Assembly (NCBI RefSeq): GCF_934924865.1
Contig: NZ_OW235315.1
Span: forward strand, 2,728,001-2,792,000
Reading direction: 5' to 3'
DNA from: Tepidibacter aestuarii
Lineage (GTDB): Bacteria > Bacillota > Clostridia > Peptostreptococcales > Peptostreptococcaceae
DNA: 64,000 nt
Positions 37,627-46,233 of the stretch are shown here, one piece after another; position 1 is the stretch's first letter, and every line of letters begins with the position of its first letter. Position numbers and translations under genes: made by a program. The notes under the pieces were generated by a model that worked only from the letters and a program-made list of their open reading frames with translations, searched no databases and was not told the origin of the DNA.

Positions 37627-38382
37627 CTATAAATACTGTTTATCTATTTCTTCTAAATTTAATTTTGAACCTGCTTCCTTGTCTATTACGAATATAACAT
37701 CTGGATGAAGCTGAAGTACCGATGCTGGTATACTAGGTGTTATATTCCCGTATATTGCCTCATATATACATTCTGCTTTTTCTTTTCCACTTGCGAGAAG
37801 TACTATTTTTTTAGCTCTCATAATAGTCTTAATTCCCATGCTTATAGCCTTCGTTGGAACTTCCTCTATTGAATCAAAAAATCTCGAGTTATCCTCTATA
37901 GTTTGCTCATCCAATTTTACCATATGAGTTAATGCTTCGAATTTAATATCTGGTTCATTAAACCCTATGTGCCCATTCCTTCCTATACCTAGCACTTGAA
38001 TATCTACTCCACCTTTGTTTCTTATCTTCTTTTCATATTCCAAGCATTCTTCATCTATATTATCAGCCATACCGTTTGGTATGTTGATGTTTTCCATATT
38101 TATGTTTACTTTTTCAAATAATTTCTTTTTCATATAGTGGTAATAGCTTTGTTCATTTTTTTTGTCTAGATTAAAGTATTCATCCAAATTGAATGTAGTT
38201 ATTTTTTCAAAATCTATATGCCCATCTTCATAAGCTTTTGTAAGCTGTTTATACATACCTATTGGAGTTGATCCAGTAGCTAGTCCCAATACACTATTTG
38301 GCTTTAATATTATCTGACTTGCGACTATATTAGCAGCTTTTTTGCTCATATCATCGTAATTGTCAACACATATAATTCTCAT
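37627..38382 (-). CDS. nagB: Glucosamine-6-phosphate deaminase
   Basis: Converts glucosamine-6-phosphate to fructose-6-phosphate and ammonia. It has 251 residues. Conserved motifs are GLATGSTPIGMY (about 33-44), FNLDEYF (about 65-71), GIGRNGHIGFNEP (about 132-144) and SMGIKTIMRA (about 186-195). Its ATG directly follows the nagA stop codon, so the two are coupled. Product feeds glycolysis; pgi is 10 kb away in this window. Confidence 0.96.
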   Translation of the reverse strand: MRIICVDNYDDMSKKAANIVASQIILKPNSVLGLATGSTPIGMYKQLTKAYEDGHIDFEKITTFNLDEYFNLDKKNEQSYYHYMKKKLFEKVNINMENINIPNGMADNIDEECLEYEKKIRNKGGVDIQVLGIGRNGHIGFNEPDIKFEALTHMVKLDEQTIEDNSRFFDSIEEVPTKAISMGIKTIMRAKKIVLLASGKEKAECIYEAIYGNITPSIPASVLQLHPDVIFVIDKEAGSKLNLEEIDKQYL

Positions 38383-39522
38383 CTATATCACCTCGTATAA
38401 AGTATCTCCATTTATTATTGTTGTTAAAATTTTTATATTTTCATCAAATATTACCAAATCTGCTGCTTTTCCTTTTTCTATACTTCCTATTTCATCATAT
38501 AGGCCTATTGCTCTAGCAGGGTTAACTGTTACCATATTAATAATGTCATTTATTTTGTATTTCGTATTGTCTCTTATGTTCTTAACTGCATCGTTTAATT
38601 TCAATATACTTCCAGCTAATGTGTTATCCTCAAGTCTTGCACTTATTTCATCTACTATTACCCTTTGTCCTCCAAGTTCATACTCTCCACATTTCATGCA
38701 CCCAGCTCTCATAGAGTCAGTTATAAGTATTACTTTTTCCTTTTTATTCATGTCTATGAATGATTGAAATATTCCTTTGTGAACATGTATAGTATCAGCT
38801 ATTAGCTCACAGTATATATCATTTGCAAATAAAGCTCCTATAACACCTGGATTTCTATGGTGCAGCCCAGTCATAGCATTGAAAGCGTGAGTCACATAGG
38901 TTACTCCATTTTGAATAGCTTCTATTGCTTGTTCAAATGTTGCATCAGTATGTCCCATAGATAAAACTACATTTTTATGTTGTTTCACTTTGTTAATAAA
39001 CTCAAAGTTTTCATCTTTCTCTGGTGCAAATGTTATTATTCTTATTATATCTAGATAATTCTTTATAAACTCGTAATCAGGATTTATTATATATTTTTCA
39101 TTTTGCGCACCTTTGTATTTAGGATTTATAAATGGACCTTCAAGATGGACTCCAACAGACTTTGCCCCACCTGTAATTTTTGTGTTTCTTATATTATCCA
39201 GTGCATTTTTTATATCTGATTTTGACATGCTCATAGTGGTTGGCAAATAAGATGTGACACCATTTTGGATTATAGTCTTAGATATAGTATTTAAGGCTTC
39301 TTTTGTAGCATCCATAGTATCATATCCGCCAGACCCATGTATATGAAGATCTATAAAGCCTGCACTTACATAATTCCCTTTAGCATCTATAATGCTGTCG
39401 ACTTTTACATTTTCAAACTCATTACTCTTAACTATATCTACTATCTTATCGTTATAAACAATAACACTATCTTCTAAAACTTCATCTTCTAGTATTATTT
39501 TTGAGTTTATAATAGCTCTCAC
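38383..39522 (-). CDS. nagA: N-acetylglucosamine-6-phosphate deacetylase
   Basis: Amidohydrolase removing acetate from GlcNAc-6-phosphate, 379 residues. Metal and substrate motifs are FIDLHIHGSGGYDTMD (about 56-71), HLEGPFINPKYKGAQN, SMGHTDATFEQA, THAFNAMTGLHHRNPG and LITDSMRAG. I chose GTG at 39520-39522, nine bases after AGGAG. An ATG three codons earlier directly abuts the ribosome site. A strong hairpin separates it from nagE, so its level may differ from nagE. Confidence 0.95.
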   Translation of the reverse strand: MRAIINSKIILEDEVLEDSVIVYNDKIVDIVKSNEFENVKVDSIIDAKGNYVSAGFIDLHIHGSGGYDTMDATKEALNTISKTIIQNGVTSYLPTTMSMSKSDIKNALDNIRNTKITGGAKSVGVHLEGPFINPKYKGAQNEKYIINPDYEFIKNYLDIIRIITFAPEKDENFEFINKVKQHKNVVLSMGHTDATFEQAIEAIQNGVTYVTHAFNAMTGLHHRNPGVIGALFANDIYCELIADTIHVHKGIFQSFIDMNKKEKVILITDSMRAGCMKCGEYELGGQRVIVDEISARLEDNTLAGSILKLNDAVKNIRDNTKYKINDIINMVTVNPARAIGLYDEIGSIEKGKAADLVIFDENIKILTTIINGDTLYEVI

Positions 39523-39557
39523 TATAACCATCTCCTGTTTTAGCTTTTTATTTTAAT

Positions 39558-39593
39558 AAGAATGAAGAAGCTTATATAAGCTTCTTCATTCTT
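39558..39593 (-). terminator. Hairpin between nagE and nagA
   Basis: A perfect 36-base palindrome that includes the last codons and stop of nagE, then ATTAAAATAAAAAG on the minus strand. It looks like an intrinsic terminator or stabilising hairpin inside the nag locus. Confidence 0.7.
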
Positions 39594-40939
39594 GAAGATA
39601 AAAGTTCAACCTTAGTTCCCACTACGACTTGCATACTCTTATTGTTAACCTTTATAACTCCCGATGCTCCTAATGACTTTAATTTATTTTCATCTACTTT
39701 AGAAGCATCGTCAACAACAAGCCTAAGTCGTGTTATACAAGAGTCTAGCTCAACTATATTTTCTTTTCCACCTAATGCTTTTAAATATTCAACTGCTAAC
39801 TCATCCATATCACTGTTTTTATTAGAAACATTAGAGTCTCTATCTTCTGATACATCCTCTCTACCTGGAGTTTTAATATCGAATTTCTTTATAGCAAATA
39901 CAAATATAACATAGTATAATACGAAGAATGCTATCCCTAAAGGTATTAACAACCATCCATTAGTAGCTAAGTTCATATTTACAAAATAGTCTATTGCTCC
40001 AGCTGAGAATCCAAATCCATGACGAATTCCAAACATATAAGTTACCGCCATAGATAAACCTGTTAAAACAGCATGTATTACATATAAAACAGGTGCTATA
40101 AACATAAACATAAATTCAAGCGGCTCTGTTATTCCCGTTAAGAAAGAAGTAAATCCTACTGATAATAACATTCCTCCTACAGCCTTTTTATTTTCCTTTT
40201 TAGCACAAGTATACATAGCAAGAGCTGCTGCTGGAAGACCAAACATCATAACGGGGAAAAATCCAGTCATGAATAATCCAGAATTTGGATCTCCTGCAAA
40301 GAATCTATTTAAATCTCCTGTTGCTCCATTATAACTTCCAAATATAAACCAAACTATACTGTTTATAATATGATGAAGACCTGTTGGTATTAATAATCTG
40401 TTTAAGAAACCAAACACAAACATTCCTGCTGCCCCTGCTCCTATTATCCAATTACCTATAGAATCTATTCCATCTTGAATGTATGGCCATACATAACCAA
40501 ATACAAAACCTAATACTATACAAGCAAATGCTGTTACTATAGGTATAAAACGCTTTCCACCAAAGAAACCTAAGAAATCAGGTAGCTTAATATCATTATA
40601 TTTATTGTACAAGTTACCAGCTACAATACCCGCTATCATACCTGCTAAAACGCCCATATTAATATCGGCATTAATAGCCTTAGCACAACCATCTAAAACA
40701 AAATATCCAACTGCACCAGCAAGTCCTGCTGCCCCTTGTGAATCCTTAGCAAATCCAATTGCTACTCCTATTGCAAATAATATAGCTAAATTGTCAAATA
40801 CAGCACTTCCTGCTGCCGTTATAAACGGCATATCCCATAATACCCCAAGCCTTAATAGTATCGCTACAACCGGCATTACAGCGATAGGAAGCATTAATGA
40901 TTTACCTAGCTTTTGAACCTTACCAAATACATTATTCAT
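39572..40939 (-). CDS. nagE: PTS N-acetylglucosamine-type EIICB permease
   Basis: Membrane permease of the phosphotransferase system, 455 residues. The EIIC domain (about 1-350, ten helices) has the Glc-family motif TGITEPLEFMFMF and GLHHIINSIVWF. The EIIB domain follows at about 380-455 with the phospho-cysteine in ELDSCITRLRL. It has no fused EIIA. The context with nagA and nagB suggests GlcNAc as substrate, though glucose-family members look alike. It lies 14 bases after the antiterminator gene. Its EIIB domain would control the antiterminator by phosphorylation. Confidence 0.93.
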   Translation of the reverse strand: MNNVFGKVQKLGKSLMLPIAVMPVVAILLRLGVLWDMPFITAAGSAVFDNLAILFAIGVAIGFAKDSQGAAGLAGAVGYFVLDGCAKAINADINMGVLAGMIAGIVAGNLYNKYNDIKLPDFLGFFGGKRFIPIVTAFACIVLGFVFGYVWPYIQDGIDSIGNWIIGAGAAGMFVFGFLNRLLIPTGLHHIINSIVWFIFGSYNGATGDLNRFFAGDPNSGLFMTGFFPVMMFGLPAAALAMYTCAKKENKKAVGGMLLSVGFTSFLTGITEPLEFMFMFIAPVLYVIHAVLTGLSMAVTYMFGIRHGFGFSAGAIDYFVNMNLATNGWLLIPLGIAFFVLYYVIFVFAIKKFDIKTPGREDVSEDRDSNVSNKNSDMDELAVEYLKALGGKENIVELDSCITRLRLVVDDASKVDENKLKSLGASGVIKVNNKSMQVVVGTKVELLSSRMKKLI

Positions 40940-40953
40940 TATAATTCCTCCCT

Positions 40954-41793
40954 TTATTTTTTTAATCTTTCAATATGAATTGCCATATAACCCAGTTCTT
41001 CTTCTAATACTTCAGTTTCATACTCCTCTTCTATCTTTTCTTTTATTTTTTCTATTATTTCAAATGAATCCTTAAACTGTTCTTTTATATTGCTCAAAAG
41101 TGGATTTTTGATAGTTTTTTTATTTTTTATTCTATCTAAAGCACCTTGTAGATGATTTATAAGCCTTTTATACTCATAATCTGTTTTTTTGATTTTTATA
41201 TTAAGACCATCTTCTATGATATTTACTATCTCATTTAATATTCTCGTGCTTTTAACGGTCTCTTTTACATTTACGTTTTTTTTGGCAGAATGAAGATGCA
41301 TAGCTATAAAGCCAACCTCTCCCCTTCCTAAATCAATATCTAAATTTTCTTTTATAATGCTTATTCCCTCACTTGCAATCTTAAATTCTTCAGGATAAAG
41401 TATGTTTATTTCATCTATAAACGGATTGGTTATTTCAAGACCTGAATTTACTCTTTCAATAGCAAATCCTATATGGTCTGTTAGAAGAATGTGTATATGA
41501 GAATTTAAATCACCTAATTTTTTTTCTGCACTATCTATTATTTTTTCACTTATCTCTATTACCTTTGAATCTGTACTATTTACAATTTTAAAATAATCAT
41601 TAGTCATTTTATCATCGTAAGTTACAAATGATTTTTCTATACTATTTCTTGGAATATAGGCCTTTTTATTCTCCTTTTTCCCAAATCCTATGCCTTTTCC
41701 AAGAAGTATTACTTCTTCCTTGTTATCAAGGTCAAAAGCTAGAATTATATTATTGTTTAAAAGCTTTAATACTCTAAAATTTTTCTTCTCCAA
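40954..41793 (-). CDS. BglG/LicT-family transcription antiterminator
   Basis: RNA-binding antiterminator of 279 residues. The CAT RNA-binding domain (1-58) has the pattern FRVLKLLNNNIILAFD and ILLGKGIGFGKK. Two PRD modules follow (about 65-165 and 175-279) with the regulated histidines in LLTDHIGFAIER, IAMHLHSAKK and YMAIHIERL. TTG start is chosen because AGGAGG precedes it at seven bases. Its own leader carries a RAT site overlapping a terminator, so it controls itself and nagE by antitermination, governed by PTS phosphorylation. Confidence 0.93.
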   Translation of the reverse strand: MEKKNFRVLKLLNNNIILAFDLDNKEEVILLGKGIGFGKKENKKAYIPRNSIEKSFVTYDDKMTNDYFKIVNSTDSKVIEISEKIIDSAEKKLGDLNSHIHILLTDHIGFAIERVNSGLEITNPFIDEINILYPEEFKIASEGISIIKENLDIDLGRGEVGFIAMHLHSAKKNVNVKETVKSTRILNEIVNIIEDGLNIKIKKTDYEYKRLINHLQGALDRIKNKKTIKNPLLSNIKEQFKDSFEIIEKIKEKIEEEYETEVLEEELGYMAIHIERLKK

Positions 41794-41823
41794 ATACACC
41801 CCTCCTATCTAAAATTTGGAAAC

Positions 41824-41895
41824 AAAAAAGGCGTAAACTTATATACACAAGATTACTTGTATACATAAGTTTACGCCTGCTCAACAGTAACGCAC
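41824..41895 (-). promoter_or_regulatory. RAT antiterminator and overlapping terminator of the nag locus
   Basis: The minus strand carries GTTACTG ... GCAGGCGTAA (about 41871-41893), matching the LicT/BglG ribonucleic antiterminator consensus. Its 3' half is also the left arm of a long terminator (GGCGTAAACTTA with its complement), followed by six Ts (41824-41829). The two structures exclude each other. Confidence 0.85.
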
Positions 41896-41933
41896 TAAAT
41901 TTATCATTCAATTTTTTTAATTTGATTGATCTA

Positions 41934-41963
41934 ATGATAGCATACAAGAAAAACATTTGTCAA
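41934..41963 (-). promoter_or_regulatory. Predicted sigma-A promoter of the nag locus
   Basis: TTGACA (41958-41963) and TATCAT (41934-41939) are separated by 18 bases on the minus strand, upstream of the RAT site. Confidence 0.6.
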
Positions 41964-42107
41964 TATTTAATGAATTTTTTGTTTATATGTAATTTTATGC
42001 AAAATTGTGTTTTTTATTTAGTATGTTCTTAACAAACTAATATAATGTATATTTTTTCCCAAAAAACCAAAACTATTTAATATATATTATTTTAAAGGAG
42101 TTTTTAT

Positions 42108-43220
42108 ATGAAAAAATTATTGTTTCTAATCTCACTTTGTTTTACATTACTGATTTTTATAAATTTCAACTTAATCTATAATTCTAAAAAAGTCGATAAT
42201 ATACCTATCAAAACATCATATAGCGAATATAACACTCTACAATTTATACTAAACAACATGTCAAATTCAAAACTTGGAATATACACAAACTATTTGGATT
42301 CAAAAGAGATAAATATAGATAAGGCTACTGGAAAGGATATACTATCAGAATCTCAAGGCCTACTACTTCTATACCTTTTAAATAAAGATGATAAACATAA
42401 TTTTGATAAAGCCTTAAAGTTTACCATTAAAAACTTATCTCTAAAAAACTCTACATTTGCATGGAGAATAAGAGAACATGAATTCGAAGACAACGCTAAT
42501 TGTCTAATAGATGATTTTCGAATATTAAAAGCATTAATTCTTGCTGATGAAAAATGGGATGATAAAGATTATTCTAAAAAAATAAAAAAAATATCTGACG
42601 GTTTGTTAAAGTACAACACAAAGGACGATATATGCTTTGACTTTTACGATATAAAAAATAAAATCACCTCAAAATATACTACAATTTCATATATAGATTT
42701 ATACACATTAAAAAATCTATCATTATTAGATAGTAGATGGAAAAATATATATGAAAGTTCTAAAAATATAGTACTAAACTCTAAAATACCTAATACAAGT
42801 TTATATAGATACAGATATGATATTGAGAATAAAAAATACGTAGATCAAAAAAATATAGATTTAACTCAAAATTTATACACACTAATACATTTAGCAGAAG
42901 TTGATTTAATATCATCAAAAGATATAGATTGGATATATAAAGAGTTCAAAAAAGACAATAAGCTATACTCCCAATATTCTTTGGATTTAAATCCTGCATC
43001 TCACATAGAATCCACAGCTATTTATTCACTTGCATCTAGATTATTCTATTTAGTTGATGAGCCTAAAAAATCACAAGAATTATTAAATAAATGCACTGCA
43101 TTTCAAGTATCTCGCAAAGATTCCACTTTATACGGAAGCTTTGGGAATGAACAAACAAAAGAGGTATATTCATTTGATAACCTTCAATATTTATTATCTA
43201 TATCTTTACTAGATATTTAA
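42108..43220 (+). CDS. ydaJ: Glycoside hydrolase family 8-like protein (YdaJ type)
   Basis: Exported or membrane-tethered protein of 370 residues. The hydrophobic N-terminus (about 3-22) acts as signal or anchor. The body resembles the (alpha/alpha)6 barrel of GH8 (cellulase D, BcsZ): SESQGLLLLYLLN at about 80-92 is the acid-containing motif, and NANCLIDDFRILKALILAD (about 128-146) matches the DADL-like region. First gene of a five-gene plus-strand operon with the order GH8, GGDEF, unknown, GT2, BcsB-like, the same as Bacillus ydaJKLMN. It probably trims the polysaccharide. ATG follows AAAGGAGTTTTTAT. Confidence 0.8.
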   Translation: MKKLLFLISLCFTLLIFINFNLIYNSKKVDNIPIKTSYSEYNTLQFILNNMSNSKLGIYTNYLDSKEINIDKATGKDILSESQGLLLLYLLNKDDKHNFDKALKFTIKNLSLKNSTFAWRIREHEFEDNANCLIDDFRILKALILADEKWDDKDYSKKIKKISDGLLKYNTKDDICFDFYDIKNKITSKYTTISYIDLYTLKNLSLLDSRWKNIYESSKNIVLNSKIPNTSLYRYRYDIENKKYVDQKNIDLTQNLYTLIHLAEVDLISSKDIDWIYKEFKKDNKLYSQYSLDLNPASHIESTAIYSLASRLFYLVDEPKKSQELLNKCTAFQVSRKDSTLYGSFGNEQTKEVYSFDNLQYLLSISLLDI

Positions 43221-43233
43221 TGGAGGATTTTTG

Positions 43234-44091
43234 ATGAATAAAAACATAAAATACAAGATTTTAATTCTTTCATTATCACTAGAATTTTTATTAATAACAA
43301 CATTTTTGTTCAGCAAAAATAATATCAAAAACATTATAGATTTTATGTTATTTTGCTCAACACTTTTGACATCTGTATTAGGTCTATTTTATGGTCTTAT
43401 TTGGAGTTTAGTTTCAAGTTTGTTCTTCGTTTTTTTGCTTGGAACCTATCTTATGTTTAATACTATTTTTAATACTCCTATTGAGATAGCATTTGAAAAT
43501 TACTATATATGGTTTTTAATCATTCCAATAGTAGCTTATACCTCTGGTTATTTAGGAAATCATACGAAAGATATATTATCAAAACTTGACTTTTATACTC
43601 ATAATGTAGGTGAATATATAACCATAGACATGGTTACTCACTTTAAAAACTCAAAAACATTTTATATAGAATTAAAAGAAGAAATAGATAGAGCCAAAAG
43701 ATACGAGAATGAATTTTTTTCTATAGTTCTTATAAAAATAAAATATTTGAATGAATTTAAATCTATATACGGGCTCAATCAAATGAACAATCTTTTAGGA
43801 AATATTGCTGATAAAATATCCTCTGCATTAAGATCATCTGATAAAAAGTATAAGGTAGAACACGATACTTTTGCATTAATACTTCCTAGCACAGATTTAG
43901 AAGGCGCAAATAATCTAAAGAATAGGATAAAGAACGATATAAATCTTACTACATTTAATCTTGAAAATAAAAATGATAAAAAAATATTTACTATAGAATG
44001 CCAAGCTTCATGCAACGAATACAACGATAATCTAGATACTCCTATAAAAATAAAAAAAACACTTGAAAGAGAACTAGAATATGATGTTTAA
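43234..44091 (+). CDS. ydaK: Membrane protein with degenerate GGDEF domain, predicted c-di-GMP receptor (YdaK type)
   Basis: A 285-residue protein with about four membrane helices in residues 8-110 and a GGDEF-fold domain at about 130-285. The active-site motif reads VEHDTF in place of GGDEF, and the metal-binding aspartate region reads LIKIKYLNEF in place of LIDIDHFK, so it should not make c-di-GMP. The inhibitory-site motif RxxD is intact: RSSD lies at the standard spacing before the degenerate motif. This pattern fits a c-di-GMP receptor, as described for Bacillus YdaK and PelD. The ATG at 43234 follows GGAGGATTTTTG. The last 11 bases overlap the next gene. Confidence 0.85.
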   Translation: MNKNIKYKILILSLSLEFLLITTFLFSKNNIKNIIDFMLFCSTLLTSVLGLFYGLIWSLVSSLFFVFLLGTYLMFNTIFNTPIEIAFENYYIWFLIIPIVAYTSGYLGNHTKDILSKLDFYTHNVGEYITIDMVTHFKNSKTFYIELKEEIDRAKRYENEFFSIVLIKIKYLNEFKSIYGLNQMNNLLGNIADKISSALRSSDKKYKVEHDTFALILPSTDLEGANNLKNRIKNDINLTTFNLENKNDKKIFTIECQASCNEYNDNLDTPIKIKKTLERELEYDV

Positions 44092-44926
44092 AAAAAGCCT
44101 GCTTATATGCTTAATATTAATAAATTTAAATATAGGCTTGGCTTTTTGTGATAATACTAAAGATAATATTTTGATACTCTATCAATCAAATCAATCTACC
44201 GACTTTAGTTTAAATAAAACTTATAAGCTATACAAACTATTATCAAACTTTAAAAACGATATTCAAAGCAAAGATATATCTGATTATTCACAAGGCGAAA
44301 TAAGTAACTATGAATATATATTTATATTTTTTGAAACAGAAACCTTATCTATAAACAAATACATATTAGATGATATATATTTATCTAAAAAAGATATATT
44401 TTGGATAGGCCCTAATATAAATCACTTAATAAATGAACACAAACTTGAAAATATAGATTACAACGGTTTTAAAAAAAACTTTTTATCTGTTTATTATAAA
44501 GAAAATAATTATAAAATACCTAGTAGCTCAAATTTTACAATTATAACTTCTGATAAATCAGATATAATTTGTAACTTATATGATGGTAAATACAGTTATC
44601 CTTATATATTAAAGCTTAATAACCTACATTTTGTATCTTCATTTAATTTAAGTACTCAATTATATTTTGTATTAAGTGATTATTTAAATGATTTTTTTAA
44701 TGCAAATATAAACACTTATATTCTCCCTTTTAGCATAACTAATTCAAATGATTATATTATTAAAACTTATGTAACAGCTGATATTATATCAAGTGGTAAT
44801 TATTCATTTATAGACAAGATATTTTCTTCCCTTTATTCTTTGATCTTGATCATAGTAATTTCATTCACATTTATGCTTTTAGGATTTAATGTGCTATCTG
44901 TATCAAATTTATTTAAAAAAAGGTGA
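44081..44926 (+). CDS. Membrane-anchored exopolysaccharide operon protein of unknown function (YdaL position)
   Basis: A 281-residue protein I cannot assign to an enzyme family. The N-terminus is a signal peptide (about 4-23, ICLILINLNIGLAF) and a membrane helix is at about 250-272, so the body lies outside. It begins with a Rossmann-like strand (NILILYQSNQST) and resembles the non-catalytic N-terminal part of some polysaccharide-deacetylase-type proteins, but no deacetylase motifs follow. It occupies the place of ydaL in the Bacillus operon. It starts at an ATG-ATG pair overlapping ydaK, so it is translationally coupled. Confidence 0.65.
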   Translation: MMFKKSLLICLILINLNIGLAFCDNTKDNILILYQSNQSTDFSLNKTYKLYKLLSNFKNDIQSKDISDYSQGEISNYEYIFIFFETETLSINKYILDDIYLSKKDIFWIGPNINHLINEHKLENIDYNGFKKNFLSVYYKENNYKIPSSSNFTIITSDKSDIICNLYDGKYSYPYILKLNNLHFVSSFNLSTQLYFVLSDYLNDFFNANINTYILPFSITNSNDYIIKTYVTADIISSGNYSFIDKIFSSLYSLILIIVISFTFMLLGFNVLSVSNLFKKR

Positions 44927-44931
44927 TCAAT

Positions 44932-46221
44932 ATGGATAATTTAAATTCGATAGACTACTTATTTTTATACTCTATTACCCTTATATGGATTACTCTATTG
45001 TACCAAGTTCTTTTGTCATATTCAGGATTTATATATTTTTTAAAAACTAATGACAAAAGATTTGATATATTAGATAAAATAAACAAATTCACAGATTGGC
45101 CACCAGTATCCATATTAATACCTGCTCATAACGAAGAAAAAGTTATATTAAAAACTGTAAGTTCTCTGTTAAATCTTAACTATCCAAGCGATAAACTTGA
45201 AATAATAGTTATAAACGATAATTCTACTGATAATACTAAAAATATACTACTCGATATATGTAAAACTACTGATAAAAACTTAAAAATAATAAATACTACC
45301 CCACTAAATGGCGGTAAAGGAAAATCAAATGCCTTAAATATAGGATTTAAAAGTTCAAATTCAGACTTTATAGCCGTTTACGACGCTGATAATACACCAA
45401 ATTCAATGGCACTAAGATATCTTATATATACACTAGTTTCAAATGATACATATGCAGCTGTAATAGGAAAATTCAGGACTAGAAACAAAAGTAGAAATTT
45501 ATTAACTAAATTCATAAATATAGAAACACTGTCATTCCAATGGTTATCTCAAGGTGGCAGATGGTTTTTATTTAACTTAGCCACAATACCCGGAACTAAC
45601 TTTGTAATAAGAAGAAGTATATTAGATAAATTAAACGGTTGGGATGTTAAAGCTATAGCTGAAGATACTGAGATAAGTATCAGAATATATCAAATGGGAT
45701 ATAAAATCTGCTTTATGCCACTTGCTATAACCTGGGAGCAAGAACCAGAGACCTTAAAAGTATGGTTTAATCAACGGCTACGATGGGTTAAAGGAAATTT
45801 ATATGTTATTCATAAATATATTCCCAAAATATTTAAATTAAAAAAACTCAAGTTAACCTTGGATCTTATATATTTTTTTTCAACATATTTGCTGTTTTTA
45901 TCTTCAATAATAATATCAGATACTATATTTATACTCGGAATAATCTCAACTATATTCGGTTATAGTTCATTAAAAATTTCTATAGAAGGGAATTTCTTAG
46001 TTATATGGATTATGGCTTATATCCTTTTTATATTAGAAATATCTATAGTACTAACTTTTGAAAAGGGAGAAAATAAAATAAAAAATGTATTCTACATATG
46101 TATAATGTATTTTACTTATTGTCAACTATGGATATTGCTAGGATTAAAAGGTATCTACGAATATATAAAGGATTTAATCTTTAAAAAAGAAGTCAAATGG
46201 AATAAAACTCAACGATTTTAA
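44932..46221 (+). CDS. ydaM: Family 2 glycosyltransferase, cellulose/hyaluronan synthase-like (YdaM type)
   Basis: Processive membrane glycosyltransferase of 429 residues. One helix at about 8-30, then the GT2 catalytic domain with ILIPAHNEEKV, VINDNSTDNT, AVYDADNTP (DxD), PGTNFVIRR, AEDTEISIRI (TED-like base) and the product-binding QxxRW as QRLRWVKG. About three C-terminal helices form the export channel. There is no PilZ domain, unlike BcsA. c-di-GMP control must therefore come from another protein, the degenerate GGDEF gene two places upstream being the candidate. The ATG at 44932 follows AGGTGATCAAT. Confidence 0.9.
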   Translation: MDNLNSIDYLFLYSITLIWITLLYQVLLSYSGFIYFLKTNDKRFDILDKINKFTDWPPVSILIPAHNEEKVILKTVSSLLNLNYPSDKLEIIVINDNSTDNTKNILLDICKTTDKNLKIINTTPLNGGKGKSNALNIGFKSSNSDFIAVYDADNTPNSMALRYLIYTLVSNDTYAAVIGKFRTRNKSRNLLTKFINIETLSFQWLSQGGRWFLFNLATIPGTNFVIRRSILDKLNGWDVKAIAEDTEISIRIYQMGYKICFMPLAITWEQEPETLKVWFNQRLRWVKGNLYVIHKYIPKIFKLKKLKLTLDLIYFFSTYLLFLSSIIISDTIFILGIISTIFGYSSLKISIEGNFLVIWIMAYILFILEISIVLTFEKGENKIKNVFYICIMYFTYCQLWILLGLKGIYEYIKDLIFKKEVKWNKTQRF

Positions 46222-46233
46222 AGAGGTGCTAGT

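Larger units (their letters stand above)
41794..42107. other. 314-base divergent regulatory region
   Basis: Holds the antiterminator leader with RAT and terminator (41824-41895), the leftward promoter (41934-41963) and, on the right, the leader of the exopolysaccharide operon. That side has a TATAAT at 42041-42046 but no good -35 box. No c-di-GMP riboswitch was recognised. Confidence 0.5.

Noticed and set aside
41774..41956. A 60-codon reading frame overlapping the antiterminator start
   Set aside because: It runs through the RAT/terminator leader and has no ribosome site; the sequence is explained by RNA structure.
41964..42107. Search for a c-di-GMP riboswitch ahead of the exopolysaccharide operon
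   Set aside because: No class I or class II consensus was seen; the leader is plain A/T-rich sequence.
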